From assembly GCA_965201085.1 (NCBI GenBank), contig CBDAVS010000022.1, positions 124,001-188,000 of the forward strand: 64,000 nucleotides of DNA, in the 5' to 3' direction. The stretch is from JAPOUP01 sp965201085 (GTDB lineage Bacteria; Pseudomonadota; Alphaproteobacteria; Rhodobacterales; Rhodobacteraceae). The notes under the pieces are model-generated. The model saw only the letters and a list, made by a program, of their open reading frames with translations. It was not told the DNA's origin and searched no databases. This document shows positions 1 to 8,829 of the stretch, one piece after another (the stretch's first letter is position 1; the number at the start of each line of letters is the position of its first letter). The position numbers and the translations under genes were made by a program.

Positions 1-386
1 TTTTTGCGATGATGCTGATCTGGGGTGCCGCTGGCTGCATTGTGCTTTCAACCCCGGTTATGGATGTACCGGATGGTCCTGATGGGTTCCTGCTTCGTGG
101 TTGGGTTCCGATTACATTGGGATTTCTTGTGCTCACCGCCATTCAGGCGGTTGGGTCGGTGATAGCCGTAGGTCTGATAATTAACGGTTATCTGCTTGCT
201 GAGGCGGCATTCGTATCCGTGTTCGAATACTCGTTGTTGGCGTTCGCTGCATTCTGGGGTTACCTGCTTTGGGGTGAACGACTGGACCTCATGGGCGCTG
301 CAGGGATCGCACTGATCATACTCTCGGGCGCGTTCCTGGCCCGTGCACCGCAGGGTGATTGGAAGCCCCACCCATCGGATGGGTGA
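1..386 (+). CDS. DMT-superfamily (EamA) permease, C-terminal part
   Basis: The reading frame is already open at the left edge, so only the last ~127 residues are present. They hold about four hydrophobic helices. The end is typical of EamA transporters: an AAFVSVFEYS-like helix, then WGERLDLMGAAGIALI and a last helix just before a short polar tail. The family exports metabolites or drugs across the inner membrane; the substrate cannot be told from this part. The stop is TGA at 384-386. Family confidence is high, specificity unknown. Confidence 0.8.
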   Translation, partial: FAMMLIWGAAGCIVLSTPVMDVPDGPDGFLLRGWVPITLGFLVLTAIQAVGSVIAVGLIINGYLLAEAAFVSVFEYSLLAFAAFWGYLLWGERLDLMGAAGIALIILSGAFLARAPQGDWKPHPSDG

Positions 387-633
387 CTGGATACCTTTGC
401 GACCCAATTGGGGGATTGGGTATAAAATTTGTGCTTAAGGTATTGAATCTTTGTGTTAACCATCAATTCTATGACGAAAGACGGCAGGATCGTAACGTGA
501 CTTATTAGTGAACGCTCCGAAACCTGTCGAAGCGACGTTAATGGATTTCGGGCCTTGGATTTGGTTATCGAAGAGCTGGATGCACAATTGATAGTGATCG
601 CACCGGGACGGTTAGACGATATGGGGGAAAGAC

Positions 634-1319
634 ATGGCTACAAGCGCATGTAGGATCCGGCAGGGAACGCTCGGTAAGCATAGGCTACGCCTCGTTCTGA
701 AAGATGGACATTATTTCGGGATGGCTGACGGCAAGAGGTGTGTTGATGGAAACGACGCCGACGAGTTGTGGTGACGTCTTCACGACGACGCGGGCAAAAC
801 GAACCCCAAGTATTTCGGTTTTCAAGGTGCCCGTAACCGTTTTCTGGAATTCTTCCCCAAAGGCTTCCATTCGGAAGCTTTTTTTGTTTTGGGAGCGGGA
901 CTATGAGCTAGATGCAAAGAGAATGCTGGAGCACAAGGCACCGCTGTCAAAGGCCATGAACGGGAACGGGTTGGGGGAGGCGGTTCTTGCAGTGTTCCGA
1001 GCTACGAATCTGCTGTCCTGGCATGAGAACGCGAGAGTCGCCGATATGCTGCGCAGTTCGGGCGCCGACACCTTCGTTCGGGCTGCGGCCAGCCACACCT
1101 AGTGACCCTACCGCCGCGACATTGTTAGGGGTCAGGCAGGTTCTGAAGCGTCACGATTGTGACAAGTGGACTGTGGCAACGTATCTTCCGTTTCTGTGGC
1201 GACCCGAAACGAATATGTTTCTCAAGCCCGAGCCAACCAAGGGTTTCGCTGTTCGCGTAGGGCATTCTCTCGCTCGGATCTATCGGTCGCTGCTTGAGTT
1301 TGAAGTCGGAAGCCTCTAA
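634..1319 (+). pseudogene. Frameshifted conserved protein of unknown family
   Basis: Three frames join into one protein-like reading. From ATG 634 it runs through KDGHYFGMADGKRC, hits an in-frame TGA at 772-774 and continues as KYFGFQGARNRFLEFFPKG. At a run of seven T (879-885) the frame shifts; removing one T gives AFLFWERDYELDAKRM. A second shift near 1085-1100 leads into KWTVATYLPFLWRPE and FLKPEPTKGFAVRVGH, ending at TAA 1319. The joined product would be about 225 residues. I do not recognise the family. Base composition is ordinary, unlike the GC-rich IS remains next to it. Confidence 0.55.
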
Positions 1320-1329
1320 ACCCGGTGAC

Positions 1330-1976
1330 CCTGTGACGATGTCCGGGATTCCGGTGCCGGCGTCGATGGATGGCCCGGGCGACGGGCGGATGGGGTTTCC
1401 GCTCCGGGACCGCCCGGGCCGGCCGCGGTTTCCCGGGTCTCGGACCGGCGGGCCCGCTCCGGATCAAAGGGTGGTCCGGCCGTTTCGGGAGAGGCTAGCC
1501 CGGGCCGGTGCGTTCACGTCCCTGTCCGCGGCTTTTCGAGGAGCGGCTCCGTGACCGGGGCCACGGGCCCGCGGGTGGCGGGGAAAGGGAGGGAACGGGC
1601 CGGGGTGGGCGGGAGCGCGGCCGGTATCCGGCCTGACGGTCCCGCCGGGTTGGCACGGAAAGACACCGACGCCCGCCGGACAGCCGGATATTCCAGGGCC
1701 CGGAAGACCGAAGGGGGCGAACCGGACCCGGCCAGTGGCTCCGGATCCGTCCGGGCGGACACCGGTCACCGCCCGGCGGGGAACGGGGCCCGGCCGAAGG
1801 CACGGGGCCATCGCCCCCGTATCCACCGCGGGAAGCCGCGTGGCGGGCCCATGCCCGGGCATGTCCGGCGGGGCGATGCGACGCGCCCTTCCATCCGCGC
1901 CCGCGTCGGACATATCCTCGGATACGGGAAAGGGCCGATGGCGGTCACGGGCCGCCGCATCGTGCAGGTCCGGGCC
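1330..1976 (+). pseudogene. IS5-group transposase relic, 5' part
   Basis: Broken frames keep the order of an IS5-group transposase. There is an N-terminal MDGPGDGRMGFPLRDRPG stretch, then APDQRVVRPFRERLARAGAF, RKDTDARRTAGYSR, GHRPRIHRGKPRGGP, and RPSIRARVGHILGYGKG near the end. The middle has been shortened and stops occur, for example at 1552. It is a different lineage from the ten-copy IS5 element elsewhere. The reading is cut at VQVRA by insertion of ISa, continues at 6754-6795, and finishes at 8597-8648 after an ISNCY insertion. The sequence is extremely GC-rich. Confidence 0.6.
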
Positions 1977-2813
1977 TTATAAAGTTTCACACCTATATAT
2001 TGGATTCCGTCGGTGTATCGGGCGAACATGCGGTATGGGCCCGTACATTTCGATTCGCGGACGCCCGGGTGGCTCGCCGCCGCCCTGCGGTCGGGTGAGG
2101 CAGGCCGCCACCCGCTGGCCCGCGGCCTGTGCGAGCGCGAGGAGCGCCGCGACGCGCGCGGCGGGCCCGGCCCCGCGGTGGCGACGAAGACGCCGCTCGT
2201 CCGGTTCCGGACGGGGACGTCCCCGACACCGGGGTGGTCCGCGGCCCCGGTGGATCGGCCGGTCCGCCGACGCCCGGGCGGTGGACATCGGGCGGGTGGT
2301 GCGCGACCACCGCTTCCCGATCCTCCCCGGCGTCCGCGTCAACGGGCTGGCCCTGCATGTCCCGCCGATGGCGGTGGACAGGGTGGCGGACGACCGGGAG
2401 GCCCGATATTCCGTACGGCCCGTGGCGGCCTACACCCACGTCGGAAAGGAACACACCGGGCACGGCCACCGCGGCGCGGGCCGGGCCCCGGCGGGATCCA
2501 CCTCCGGGAGGCGCGGCGCGGCTGGCACGGTGATGGTCCCGGCGCCAGAGGACGGCTGGAGGGAGGAGCCCCACCACATGGACCGCTGTCCGGCGGGAAC
2601 GCCCGCCGGACCCTGCGACGGCGCCGCGGACATGGGCCTGGCTGGGAGGGAATACGGACGCTCCGGCCACACCGACGGGCGGGTCCGCCGCCGCATCGCT
2701 GGCATGGGACGGGCGTGGATGGACAGCATGGGTGAGGACCCGCCGGTGATCTTTCCCACCGGGGCGGGCCGGAAAGCCGACTGCCGCCCGCCGCCGGATC
2801 CGGGGGCTGCCCA

Positions 2814-4917
2814 TTACACACAACTTCCGTCTGGACGCATGGTCCGGTAGGGCTGGCTGGACCGGTCGAGCCGGAGCAGCCGTTCGTAGGTGTCCGCCAT
2901 CGTCGCGGGCCGGGCGTAGCCCCGCCAGGTCACGTCATGGCCCGGCGGGCCGTCTCCCCTGCGGTTCAGGTCGCCGCCGGGGACGGCCATGGTTGTGATG
3001 GCGTCGCCACAGGTCTCCGGCGGCGGCGGTCCCCGCCCGGCGGCGAAGTCCTTCAGCGCCATGACCCCGCAGGGCGGGAACGGCGTTCCGGCCGGCATCT
3101 CCGGCGTCTCCGGGCCCGGCGGCGCCATCGCCGCCAGCCGCCAGGCGACCGCGGCGCTGACGGTGACGGCCCGCTCCGGACGGCCGGCCATGCGGCCCTG
3201 CCGCCCCTCCACCCGGCAGCCGGATCTCAGGATCCCGTACCAGTCCCCGATGCGCCGGCGAAGGCGGTACAGGCGGACGGTCGCCAGCGCCTTCGCCTCC
3301 GGATCCGCCGGAAGCGTCGTCAGCGGCATCCACTCCAGGGGCTTTCCGCCACCATCCGGCGGCGTCTCCTCCCGCAGGTGCGCGGCCCACATCTCCGGCT
3401 CCCCGGACGCCGCGGCGTCACCCGCGCCGCGCGCGCCGCCCGGGCCTCTTCCGGTTCGCCAACGCCCCCCGCCTCGCGCCGACGCCCGCGGTATCTCCAG
3501 CTTCGCGCGGGCCCGCACCGGCCCGGAGCGCATGGCCCCGAACGGCTTCGGCCGGCCGGGACCGAGGCTGCGGCCGCGCCTCCCCCACACCGGGATGTCG
3601 ACGTTTCCGGGCCGGTGCCGCTCCGCGGACAGGTCGAACACGTCCGCCCCGCGGTCCATGACCACCAGCGGACGCACGTCCCCGGTCTCCCGCGCCGGCG
3701 CCGGGGCCGCCCGCGGGCCCCGCAGCCAGCGCCCGGTCTTTCCGGTGCCGTCGTCCGGCGGGCCGTACCCGATGTGCGGAACGCCCGGGGGGATGCCGCC
3801 GCCGTCGACCACCGGCATCGGGTGCATGTGCGGCCCGAGGGTTCCCGGAGGTTTCCGGTCGCGGCCGGTCAGGCCCAGCCCCTCACGGCCCGGACGCGTC
3901 GCGAGGTTCGGGTCGGTGCCGTCCCGGACGCACAGGACGCGCTCCGCTCCCCGCATCCGGCCCGGCACCCGCCCGCGGTGCGTGGCCGGGATGGTCTCCG
4001 GCGACACCGCCGTATCGCCGGGACGCCCGCCCAGCCGTCCCTGTCAGGGCCGTCGCCCGCTCCCGGCGTCTCCGGCAGGGGTGGCGGGGCGATCCCCGGG
4101 ACCTCCCGGAAGTCCGGCCGGAGCGGCCGCGGCCAGACCGCCTTCGCCTCCACCGTCCCGCGCGTGCCGCCGCCGCCCCGTCCGGCGGTCCCGCCGACAT
4201 GGATCCGGTTCGCCGCCCGCAGGCCGGTTCCGTCATGGCCGCCGTCAACGAAGGTCTCCACCGGCGGCGGGCGCGGACCGTGGCGGGCCCCATGGTCGTC
4301 GGCCACCCGCCGCAGGAACATCCCCGGCGCCTTCGACGCCAGGCTGCGGCGGTCCACGCCGGGCCGGATCAGGAAACGGCTCATGCGGGCCACCGGCTCA
4401 AGGTGGCGCTCCCGCACCTCCCGGTCCCACCCGATCCAGCGGCCGCGTCCGGCGAGGTGCGGGGCGGAGGCGGCCACGCCGATGCCGTCGGGGACGCCGT
4501 GCGTGGAGACGGTCAGGCAGCGCGGCTGCCGGCCGACCTGGACCGCGGCGCCCCTCGGACGCTCCGCCTGCATCATGCCGTTCCGCATCCAGCGGTCGGC
4601 GTCGCTTTCCACCAGCCGCGGCCGGAGGTCGCCGACCGGGTCGACGCGGTCGGGCACCGGCCCCGGCCGCTTCCGCGGGTCCGCAGGGTGGCGGCGGCGC
4701 GATCGGGCCGCCGCGCCCGAAGTGCCGCGGGGCGGCCATGCACCCGGTCTCCCGGAGCCGGCCGGGATGGTCGCGAAGGCCGGATGTTCCGCAGACCCTG
4801 CGCCCGAGCTCCGACCGGCCGGGGGACCGCTCCCCGGCCACGAGGGCCCGTAGGGCGTCCATCGACGCCGCCAGCGTGCCGCGGATCAGGTTCTGTCCGT
4901 CCATACCCGCCATGTAG
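2814..4917 (-). pseudogene. ISc transposase (DUF4338 N-terminus, IS4/Tn5-like DDE)
   Basis: In minus-strand order, three frames give three parts. The first is a DUF4338 start with LRALVAGERSPGRSELGRRV. The second is the DUF4338 core: GRGRWIGWDREVRERHLE, SRFLIRPGVDRRSLASKAPG, GPRPPPVETFVDGGHDGT and RAANRIHVGGTAGRG. The third is an IS4/Tn5-like DDE part: VVMDRGADVFDL (second Asp), LYRLRRRIGDWYGILRSGCR (Glu region) and LRLDRSSQPYRTM at the end. DUF4338 is the Pfam domain of DruA in the Druantia defence system. Frameshifts near 4000 and 4400-4650 break it. Most departures from the family pattern are Leu-to-Pro, Glu-to-Gly and Gln-to-Arg. Confidence 0.65.
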
Positions 4918-4934
4918 CGGGCGGAATCGTCTCA

Positions 4935-5951
4935 GAGTTTGTTCCATAAGCTGAGTGGTCCCGCAGGATGTGGCATTCCGGTTGGTGAACGCACCCAGAT
5001 ACGGAGAGAGCCATGCCCTGGAACAGGACCACCCAACAGCTCCATAAGCGCCCGGACGACCACGGTCAAAACGACCTGACCGACGCCGAATGGACCGGCA
5101 TCGGGCCGATGCCGCCGAAGCGGGGAAGGATGGGACGGCCGCGCGGGGTCGACCTTCGGTCGGTGTTTGACGCGGTCCGGCATATCCTGTCCACGGGATG
5201 CCGGTGGCGGGCGTCACCCTCTGGATATCCACCGTTTTCCACCGACCGGGACCATTTTCGCGCATGGCGGCGGAGCGGGCTCCCGGAGCGTACCGCGCAT
5301 CGTCTCCGGGACCTCGCGCGGCGGTGTCCGGGGCGCTCCGCGGAGCCGGCCGCCGCCCCGGTCGACAGCCGGTCGGTGAGGACCACGGAGAGCGGCGGCC
5401 CCCGCGGCCACCACGCCGGCAGGAAGGTGAAGGGGAGGAAAAGGCACCTGATCGTGGACGCCGGCGGCACGCCGGCCGTCATGACGGTTCACACCGCCGA
5501 CATCCAGGACCGGGACGGCGCACCGGACCTGACCGCGGAGCCGCCGGAGACGGTGCCCACGGTGTGCACACGGTGTGCAGGCCGTTCGCCGACGGTGGCC
5601 ACCCGGGTCCGAAGCCGCGGGAGCGGCTTGGGGCGATGGGGTTGCCGGACGTGACCGGGACCGTCGGAAAACCGGGGGATGTCAAGAGGTTCACGGTTCT
5701 CCACCGCCGGTGGGCGGTGGAGCGGACCTTCGCCTGGATGGGCCGGTGCCGCCGCCTGTCGAAGGACTGCGGGCGCCTCCGCGGGAACCCGCCGGCGTCC
5801 GGGGTGAGGCATCACGCGCCACCGGTCCGGGCGTGAGTGAGGCACGAACGAACGCTGGCCGCCCGCCGGTTCCCGCCCAGGCGGGTGGCGAGGGCGTCAA
5901 CTCCATGAAAAACAATGGTTTGATCATATCAGTGACTTATGAGTCAGACTC
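4935..5951 (+). mobile_element. IS5-family element, copy 1 (decayed)
   Basis: The ends are GAGTTTGTTCCATAAG and the complement of GAGTCTGACTCATAAG. The target TCA is duplicated at 4932-4934 and 5952-5954. It belongs to the ~1005-base form of the ten-copy family; a TNA duplication is usual for the IS1031-like branch of IS5. It lies between the ISc start codon and the ISc right end. Confidence 0.85.
5013..5836 (+). pseudogene. IS5-family transposase, frameshifted
   Basis: The start matches the intact copies (MPWNRTTQQLHKRPDDH), with the DUF4096-type N-terminus and the PVDSRSVRTTESGG catalytic stretch. Near 5560-5580 a repeat of ACACGGTGTGC causes a frameshift; the next frame continues as FADGGHPG and VERTFAWMGRCRRLSKD to TGA 5836. 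Differences from the intact copies are mostly A-to-G or T-to-C, such as LLETVP to PPETVP. Confidence 0.8.
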
Positions 5952-6753
5952 TCAGTTCAGAACGGAATTATGTGAAATGAGTAGCCCGGGGGTGACCATG
6001 CGGCATATCCCCGAACCGAACCACGGGGCGACCACCGACCGCCGCCGGACCGAGCCCGTCATCCCCGCCGTGCGGGACACCACGACCATGAACCACCGCC
6101 GCTTCTAGGCCACCGAGGGCCTCCCGGAGACCGGACGCGGAGCCCCTTTCCGTCTTCGCCGTCCCGGCCACCGGGACCGGGCCCCCGGAGGACGGCGGCG
6201 AACCCCCGCACCGGCCGCTCCCGACCGCGGAACGTCCGGCGGAGGGGGAGGCCGACGCCGTGTTCGCCGCGACGGTCCTGGACCGGTACGGCGGGCGCTG
6301 GACGATGGAGACCTAGTTCAGGACGCTGAAGTCCGGGACGCGGATCAGGGCCGGTGGGTCCGGCGCCGCCGGTGACCTGAAAAAGCGCCTCGCCTTCGGC
6401 GCCGTGACCGCGGTCCGGGTCTCGGACCTGACCGCGCCCGCCCGGGAGTGGCCGGAGACGCCCGCCACCAGAGCCTTCCCGGAGGGGGACATCGACCCGC
6501 TCCACACCATGCCGGAACCGCGGGGCCACCGGGACGTGGTGGGGCCGCCGGACGGTCAGGCGCCCGGCATCCGGACATCCGTCATCGACCCGGGGCGCCC
6601 CGTCGGCCCGCATCCGGACCCGCGGCGGCCGCCGCCGGGGACGGAAAAGGTCCGGCGGGGCGCCGGAAGGCTGAACCGGGCCATCCAGGTCCGCGACGCC
6701 CCCGGAAAGCGGAGGCGGGTATGGGATAATGCATATGTGTGGGACTTTGTAAG

Positions 6754-6795
6754 GGTCCGGGCCGCCGCCCGCATGACCATGGCGAACCTAGGCTA
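6754..6795 (+). pseudogene. IS5-group transposase relic, middle scrap
   Basis: This short stretch between ISa and ISNCY copy 1 reads VRAAARMTMANLGY in the frame left open at 1976. It fits the conserved C-terminal helix of IS5-group transposases. It includes the right-hand ISa target duplication and the left-hand ISNCY duplication TAGGCTA. Confidence 0.6.
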
Positions 6796-8596
6796 GTGTC
6801 CGCCAGAAAACTGCCAAGCTGCGGTTTTTTCGCGGTAAATGACGGAATTCGCCTTGCGAAGAATCACCGGATATGGCAGTCAGGGGGCGGATTCGCCACC
6901 ATATGCCGCGGAATCCGCCAATCTTCCCCTTCAGGAGCCCCCCATGCGCAAGGTCCACGACACCCAGCGGCGGCTCGACGCCCCCGACATCACGAGGATC
7001 AGGCTGAACGTGAAATCGAGGGACGACATCCCGGCGATCCTGATCGGCCTCCAGGACCTCTACAGCGACGAAGGGACCCGAAAGCGGCTGTTCCGGCTTC
7101 TGGACAGGATGGTGCTGCCCGGAAGGAGCCGCCGGGTCGGCAGGCCGGGGATGGAACTGTGGACCATCCTGGTGCTGGGGGTCGTGAAGCAGGGTCTCGG
7201 GTGCGATTTCGACCGGCTTCAGGAACTGGCGAACCAACACATCCCGATCCGGCGAATGATGGGCCACGGATCATGGGACGTGGACGGATACGAATACGAA
7301 TACCGGCGTCTGGTTGACAACGTGTCGCTCCTCACGCCGGAACTCCTCGCCGAGGTCGGAAGGATGGTCGTGGAGAGGGGCCACAGGGTGGCCGGAAAAA
7401 AGCCTGGCGCCGCGTTGCGCGGCCGCTGTGATTCCTTCGTGGCCGGGACCGACGTGCACCATCCGACCGACCGCAGCCTGCTGATGGACGCGGCGCGGTG
7501 CATGGTCCGGGACGTGTCCCGGGCCTGCGGGGGGCTGGGGCCACCCGGCTGGCGGCAGAAGGAATACCTTTGGAAAAAGCTCCGGAAAGGCTACCTCCGG
7601 GTGGCCACGTCACGGCTCGCCAACTCCCGCCCGAGGGACGTGGAGGCGCTGCTCCGGCTCGCCCTGAAGCTGGCGGACAGGGCGGAGGCCAGCTGCGCGG
7701 AGATCGACGATATGTTGGGTATCCCGGGCCCATCGGACAGTATCCGGGGCTTCATCGGCCATGTCAGGCACCAGGCGGACCTGACCGGACGGCGGATCCT
7801 GAAGGGAGGGACGGTCCCGCACCGCGGGAAGGTGCACTCGATATCCGGGCCGCACACGCGCTGGATATCGAAGGGAAAGGCCGGGGTCCCGGTGGAGCCC
7901 GGCGTTCCGGTCTGCGTCCTTGAGGACCGTCACGGATTCCTCCTGCACCATTCGGTGATGTGGGAGGGGAGCGACGTGGACGTGGCGGTCCCCATGGTGG
8001 AGGAGGCGCGGGCCCGGTTCCCCGACCTGTCGGTGGTGAGCTTCGACCGTGGTCTGCACAGCCCCTCGAACCGGCTGAGGCCTGACGGGATGCTGGAGCT
8101 GAACGCCATGCCGCGGAAAGGCAGGCTGTCGAAGGCGGACCGTGTCCGGGAAAGCGGGGAGGCGTTCCGCGAGGCGCGGCGCGCCCACGCCGCCGTCGAA
8201 TCGGCCATCAACAGCCTGGAGCACCGTGGCCTCGACCGGGTGCGGAGCCACGGAAAGAAGGGTTTCGCCCGCACCGTGGCGCTGGCGGTGCTGGCCGCGA
8301 ACGTCCACCGCCTCGGCCTGATGCTCCGGGCGAGGGAGCGCCTCAGGCTCCCCGCCGCCGCCTGACCGGGGCGTCCACCGGTGAACCGGCCCATGGAAGG
8401 TCCCGCCGCTGCGGGGCCCGCACCGGCGTGCCCGCGGGCCGGCGGAGGCCCGGATGTTCACCATATGTTCCCGCCACCGACCGTCCCGTCGAAGCCCCGG
8501 GCGGCGCTCCGACGGGCCCGGCCAGGGTCCCGTGAAGCCGGAATCCGCCGGATTCGGCCCGATCCCCGGAAAAACACGGGGTTTTCTGGCAGACAC
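6796..8596 (+). mobile_element. ISNCY-family element, copy 1 (complete)
   Basis: The ends are GTGTCCGCCAGAAAAC and the complement of GTGTCTGCCAGAAAAC. TAGGCTA is duplicated at 6789-6795 and 8597-8603, and removing one copy restores the IS5-group relic reading NLGYGFRRPVFH. It has one transposase gene and a ~230-base GC-rich 3' tail shared by all copies. This is the best preserved of four near-full copies. Confidence 0.85.
6944..8365 (+). CDS. ISNCY-family transposase (intact, 473 residues)
   Basis: AGGAG eight bases before ATG 6944 supports the start. Family marks are ELWTILVLGVVKQGLGCDFD near residue 71, GYEYEYRRLVDNVSLLTPEL near 115 and RCDSFVAGTDVHHPTD (Asp170, likely catalytic). Further on are TRWISKGKAGVPVEPGVPV, VVSFDRGLHSP and AVESAINSLEHRGLDRVR (likely catalytic Glu), ending in AANVHRLGLML. 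Length fits the family. Family members usually read VETDVHYPTD, so Gly and His here suggest A-to-G and T-to-C change even in this copy. Activity is uncertain. Confidence 0.85.
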   Translation: MRKVHDTQRRLDAPDITRIRLNVKSRDDIPAILIGLQDLYSDEGTRKRLFRLLDRMVLPGRSRRVGRPGMELWTILVLGVVKQGLGCDFDRLQELANQHIPIRRMMGHGSWDVDGYEYEYRRLVDNVSLLTPELLAEVGRMVVERGHRVAGKKPGAALRGRCDSFVAGTDVHHPTDRSLLMDAARCMVRDVSRACGGLGPPGWRQKEYLWKKLRKGYLRVATSRLANSRPRDVEALLRLALKLADRAEASCAEIDDMLGIPGPSDSIRGFIGHVRHQADLTGRRILKGGTVPHRGKVHSISGPHTRWISKGKAGVPVEPGVPVCVLEDRHGFLLHHSVMWEGSDVDVAVPMVEEARARFPDLSVVSFDRGLHSPSNRLRPDGMLELNAMPRKGRLSKADRVRESGEAFREARRAHAAVESAINSLEHRGLDRVRSHGKKGFARTVALAVLAANVHRLGLMLRARERLRLPAAA

Positions 8597-8648
8597 TAGG
8601 CTACGGTTTCCGCCGCCCCGTCTTCCATGTACGACGACAGGCCAGAGC
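8597..8648 (+). pseudogene. IS5-group transposase relic, 3' end
   Basis: Joined to 6795 across one TAGGCTA, the frame reads LGYGFRRPVFHVRRQARA and stops at TGA near 8648. This matches the usual C-terminal end of IS5-group transposases and proves that ISNCY copy 1 landed inside this relic. Confidence 0.55.
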
Positions 8649-8829
8649 CTGAATCCGTCCGGAATCTGGAAATCACCCGCCTGACATTCGCGCCAAAATA
8701 TGGGTTTATCGAAGTTTCCAATCTATTCATCGCTTCTAGACCTTGCGAATAGAACTTCAGTCAAATTACCGAACTCAATCCTCTTGATCGGACCGACATC
8801 CAAAGCTTTATCTGGGTGGTCGGTAACTA
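8649..8829. other. AT-richer remnant between two ISNCY copies
   Basis: Both strands have open stretches. Plus reads LTFAPKYGFIEVSNLFIA, then a TAG at 8750. Minus reads a short C-terminal-like VTDHPDKALDVGPIKRIEFG ending at a stop. I cannot decide which was coding, and neither is a family I recognise. Base composition is clearly lower in GC than the IS DNA on both sides, so this is probably old chromosomal gene sequence cut by ISNCY copy 2. Confidence 0.3.

Larger units (their letters stand above)
2805..5986 (-). mobile_element. ISc: DUF4338/IS4-type element inside ISa
   Basis: The ends are imperfect inverted repeats of about 32 bases. The left begins GGCTGCCCATTACACACAAC and the complement of the right begins GGCTACTCATTTCACATAAT. 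CGGG flanks it on both sides (2801-2804 and 5987-5990), and removing one copy restores the ISa reading frame. The transposase lies on the minus strand. An IS5-family copy sits in the ISc 5' leader (4935-5951). Confidence 0.7.
2028..6730 (+). pseudogene. ISa transposase (DUF4338 + IS4 DDE), decayed and interrupted
   Basis: From ATG 2028, broken frames give a DUF4338-like N-terminal part with VVRDHRFPILPGVRVNGLA, RYSVRPVAAYTHVG and GRVRRRIAGMGRAW, up to RPPPDPG at 2804. After ISc the gene resumes at 5991 with VTMRHIPEP and a VRDTTTMNH motif (first catalytic Asp region of IS4 transposases). It continues as RYGGRWTMET and FRTLKSGTRI (catalytic Glu region; the Glu codon is now TAG), then SDLTAPAREWPETPA. 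Excising ISc with its 4-base duplication rejoins DPG and VTM in frame. Several frameshifts make it non-functional. The clear 3' end is lost, so the end is approximate. Confidence 0.6.
1977..6753 (+). mobile_element. ISa copy 1: DUF4338/IS4-type element holding nested elements
   Basis: The ends are inverted: the left reads TTATAAAGTTTCACACC and the right is the complement of TTACAAAGTCCCACAC. The 10-base target duplication GGTCCGGGCC lies at 1967-1976 and 6754-6763. Joining the flanks across it restores the VRAAARMTMANLGY reading of the surrounding IS5-group relic. The element's own gene is interrupted at 2805-5986 by ISc. A duplication of 9-12 bases fits the IS4 family. Confidence 0.75.

Noticed and set aside
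861..890. Hairpin GCTTCC/GGAAGC followed by T7, like a Rho-independent terminator
   Set aside because: It lies inside the rebuilt reading frame of the 634-1319 pseudogene (KGFHSEAFLFWERD), and the T-run is better explained as the site of a slippage frameshift.
2937..4917. Plus-strand open frames of over 600 codons opposite ISc
   Set aside because: They are Arg/Pro-rich shadows caused by very high GC; the minus strand carries the conserved transposase motifs.
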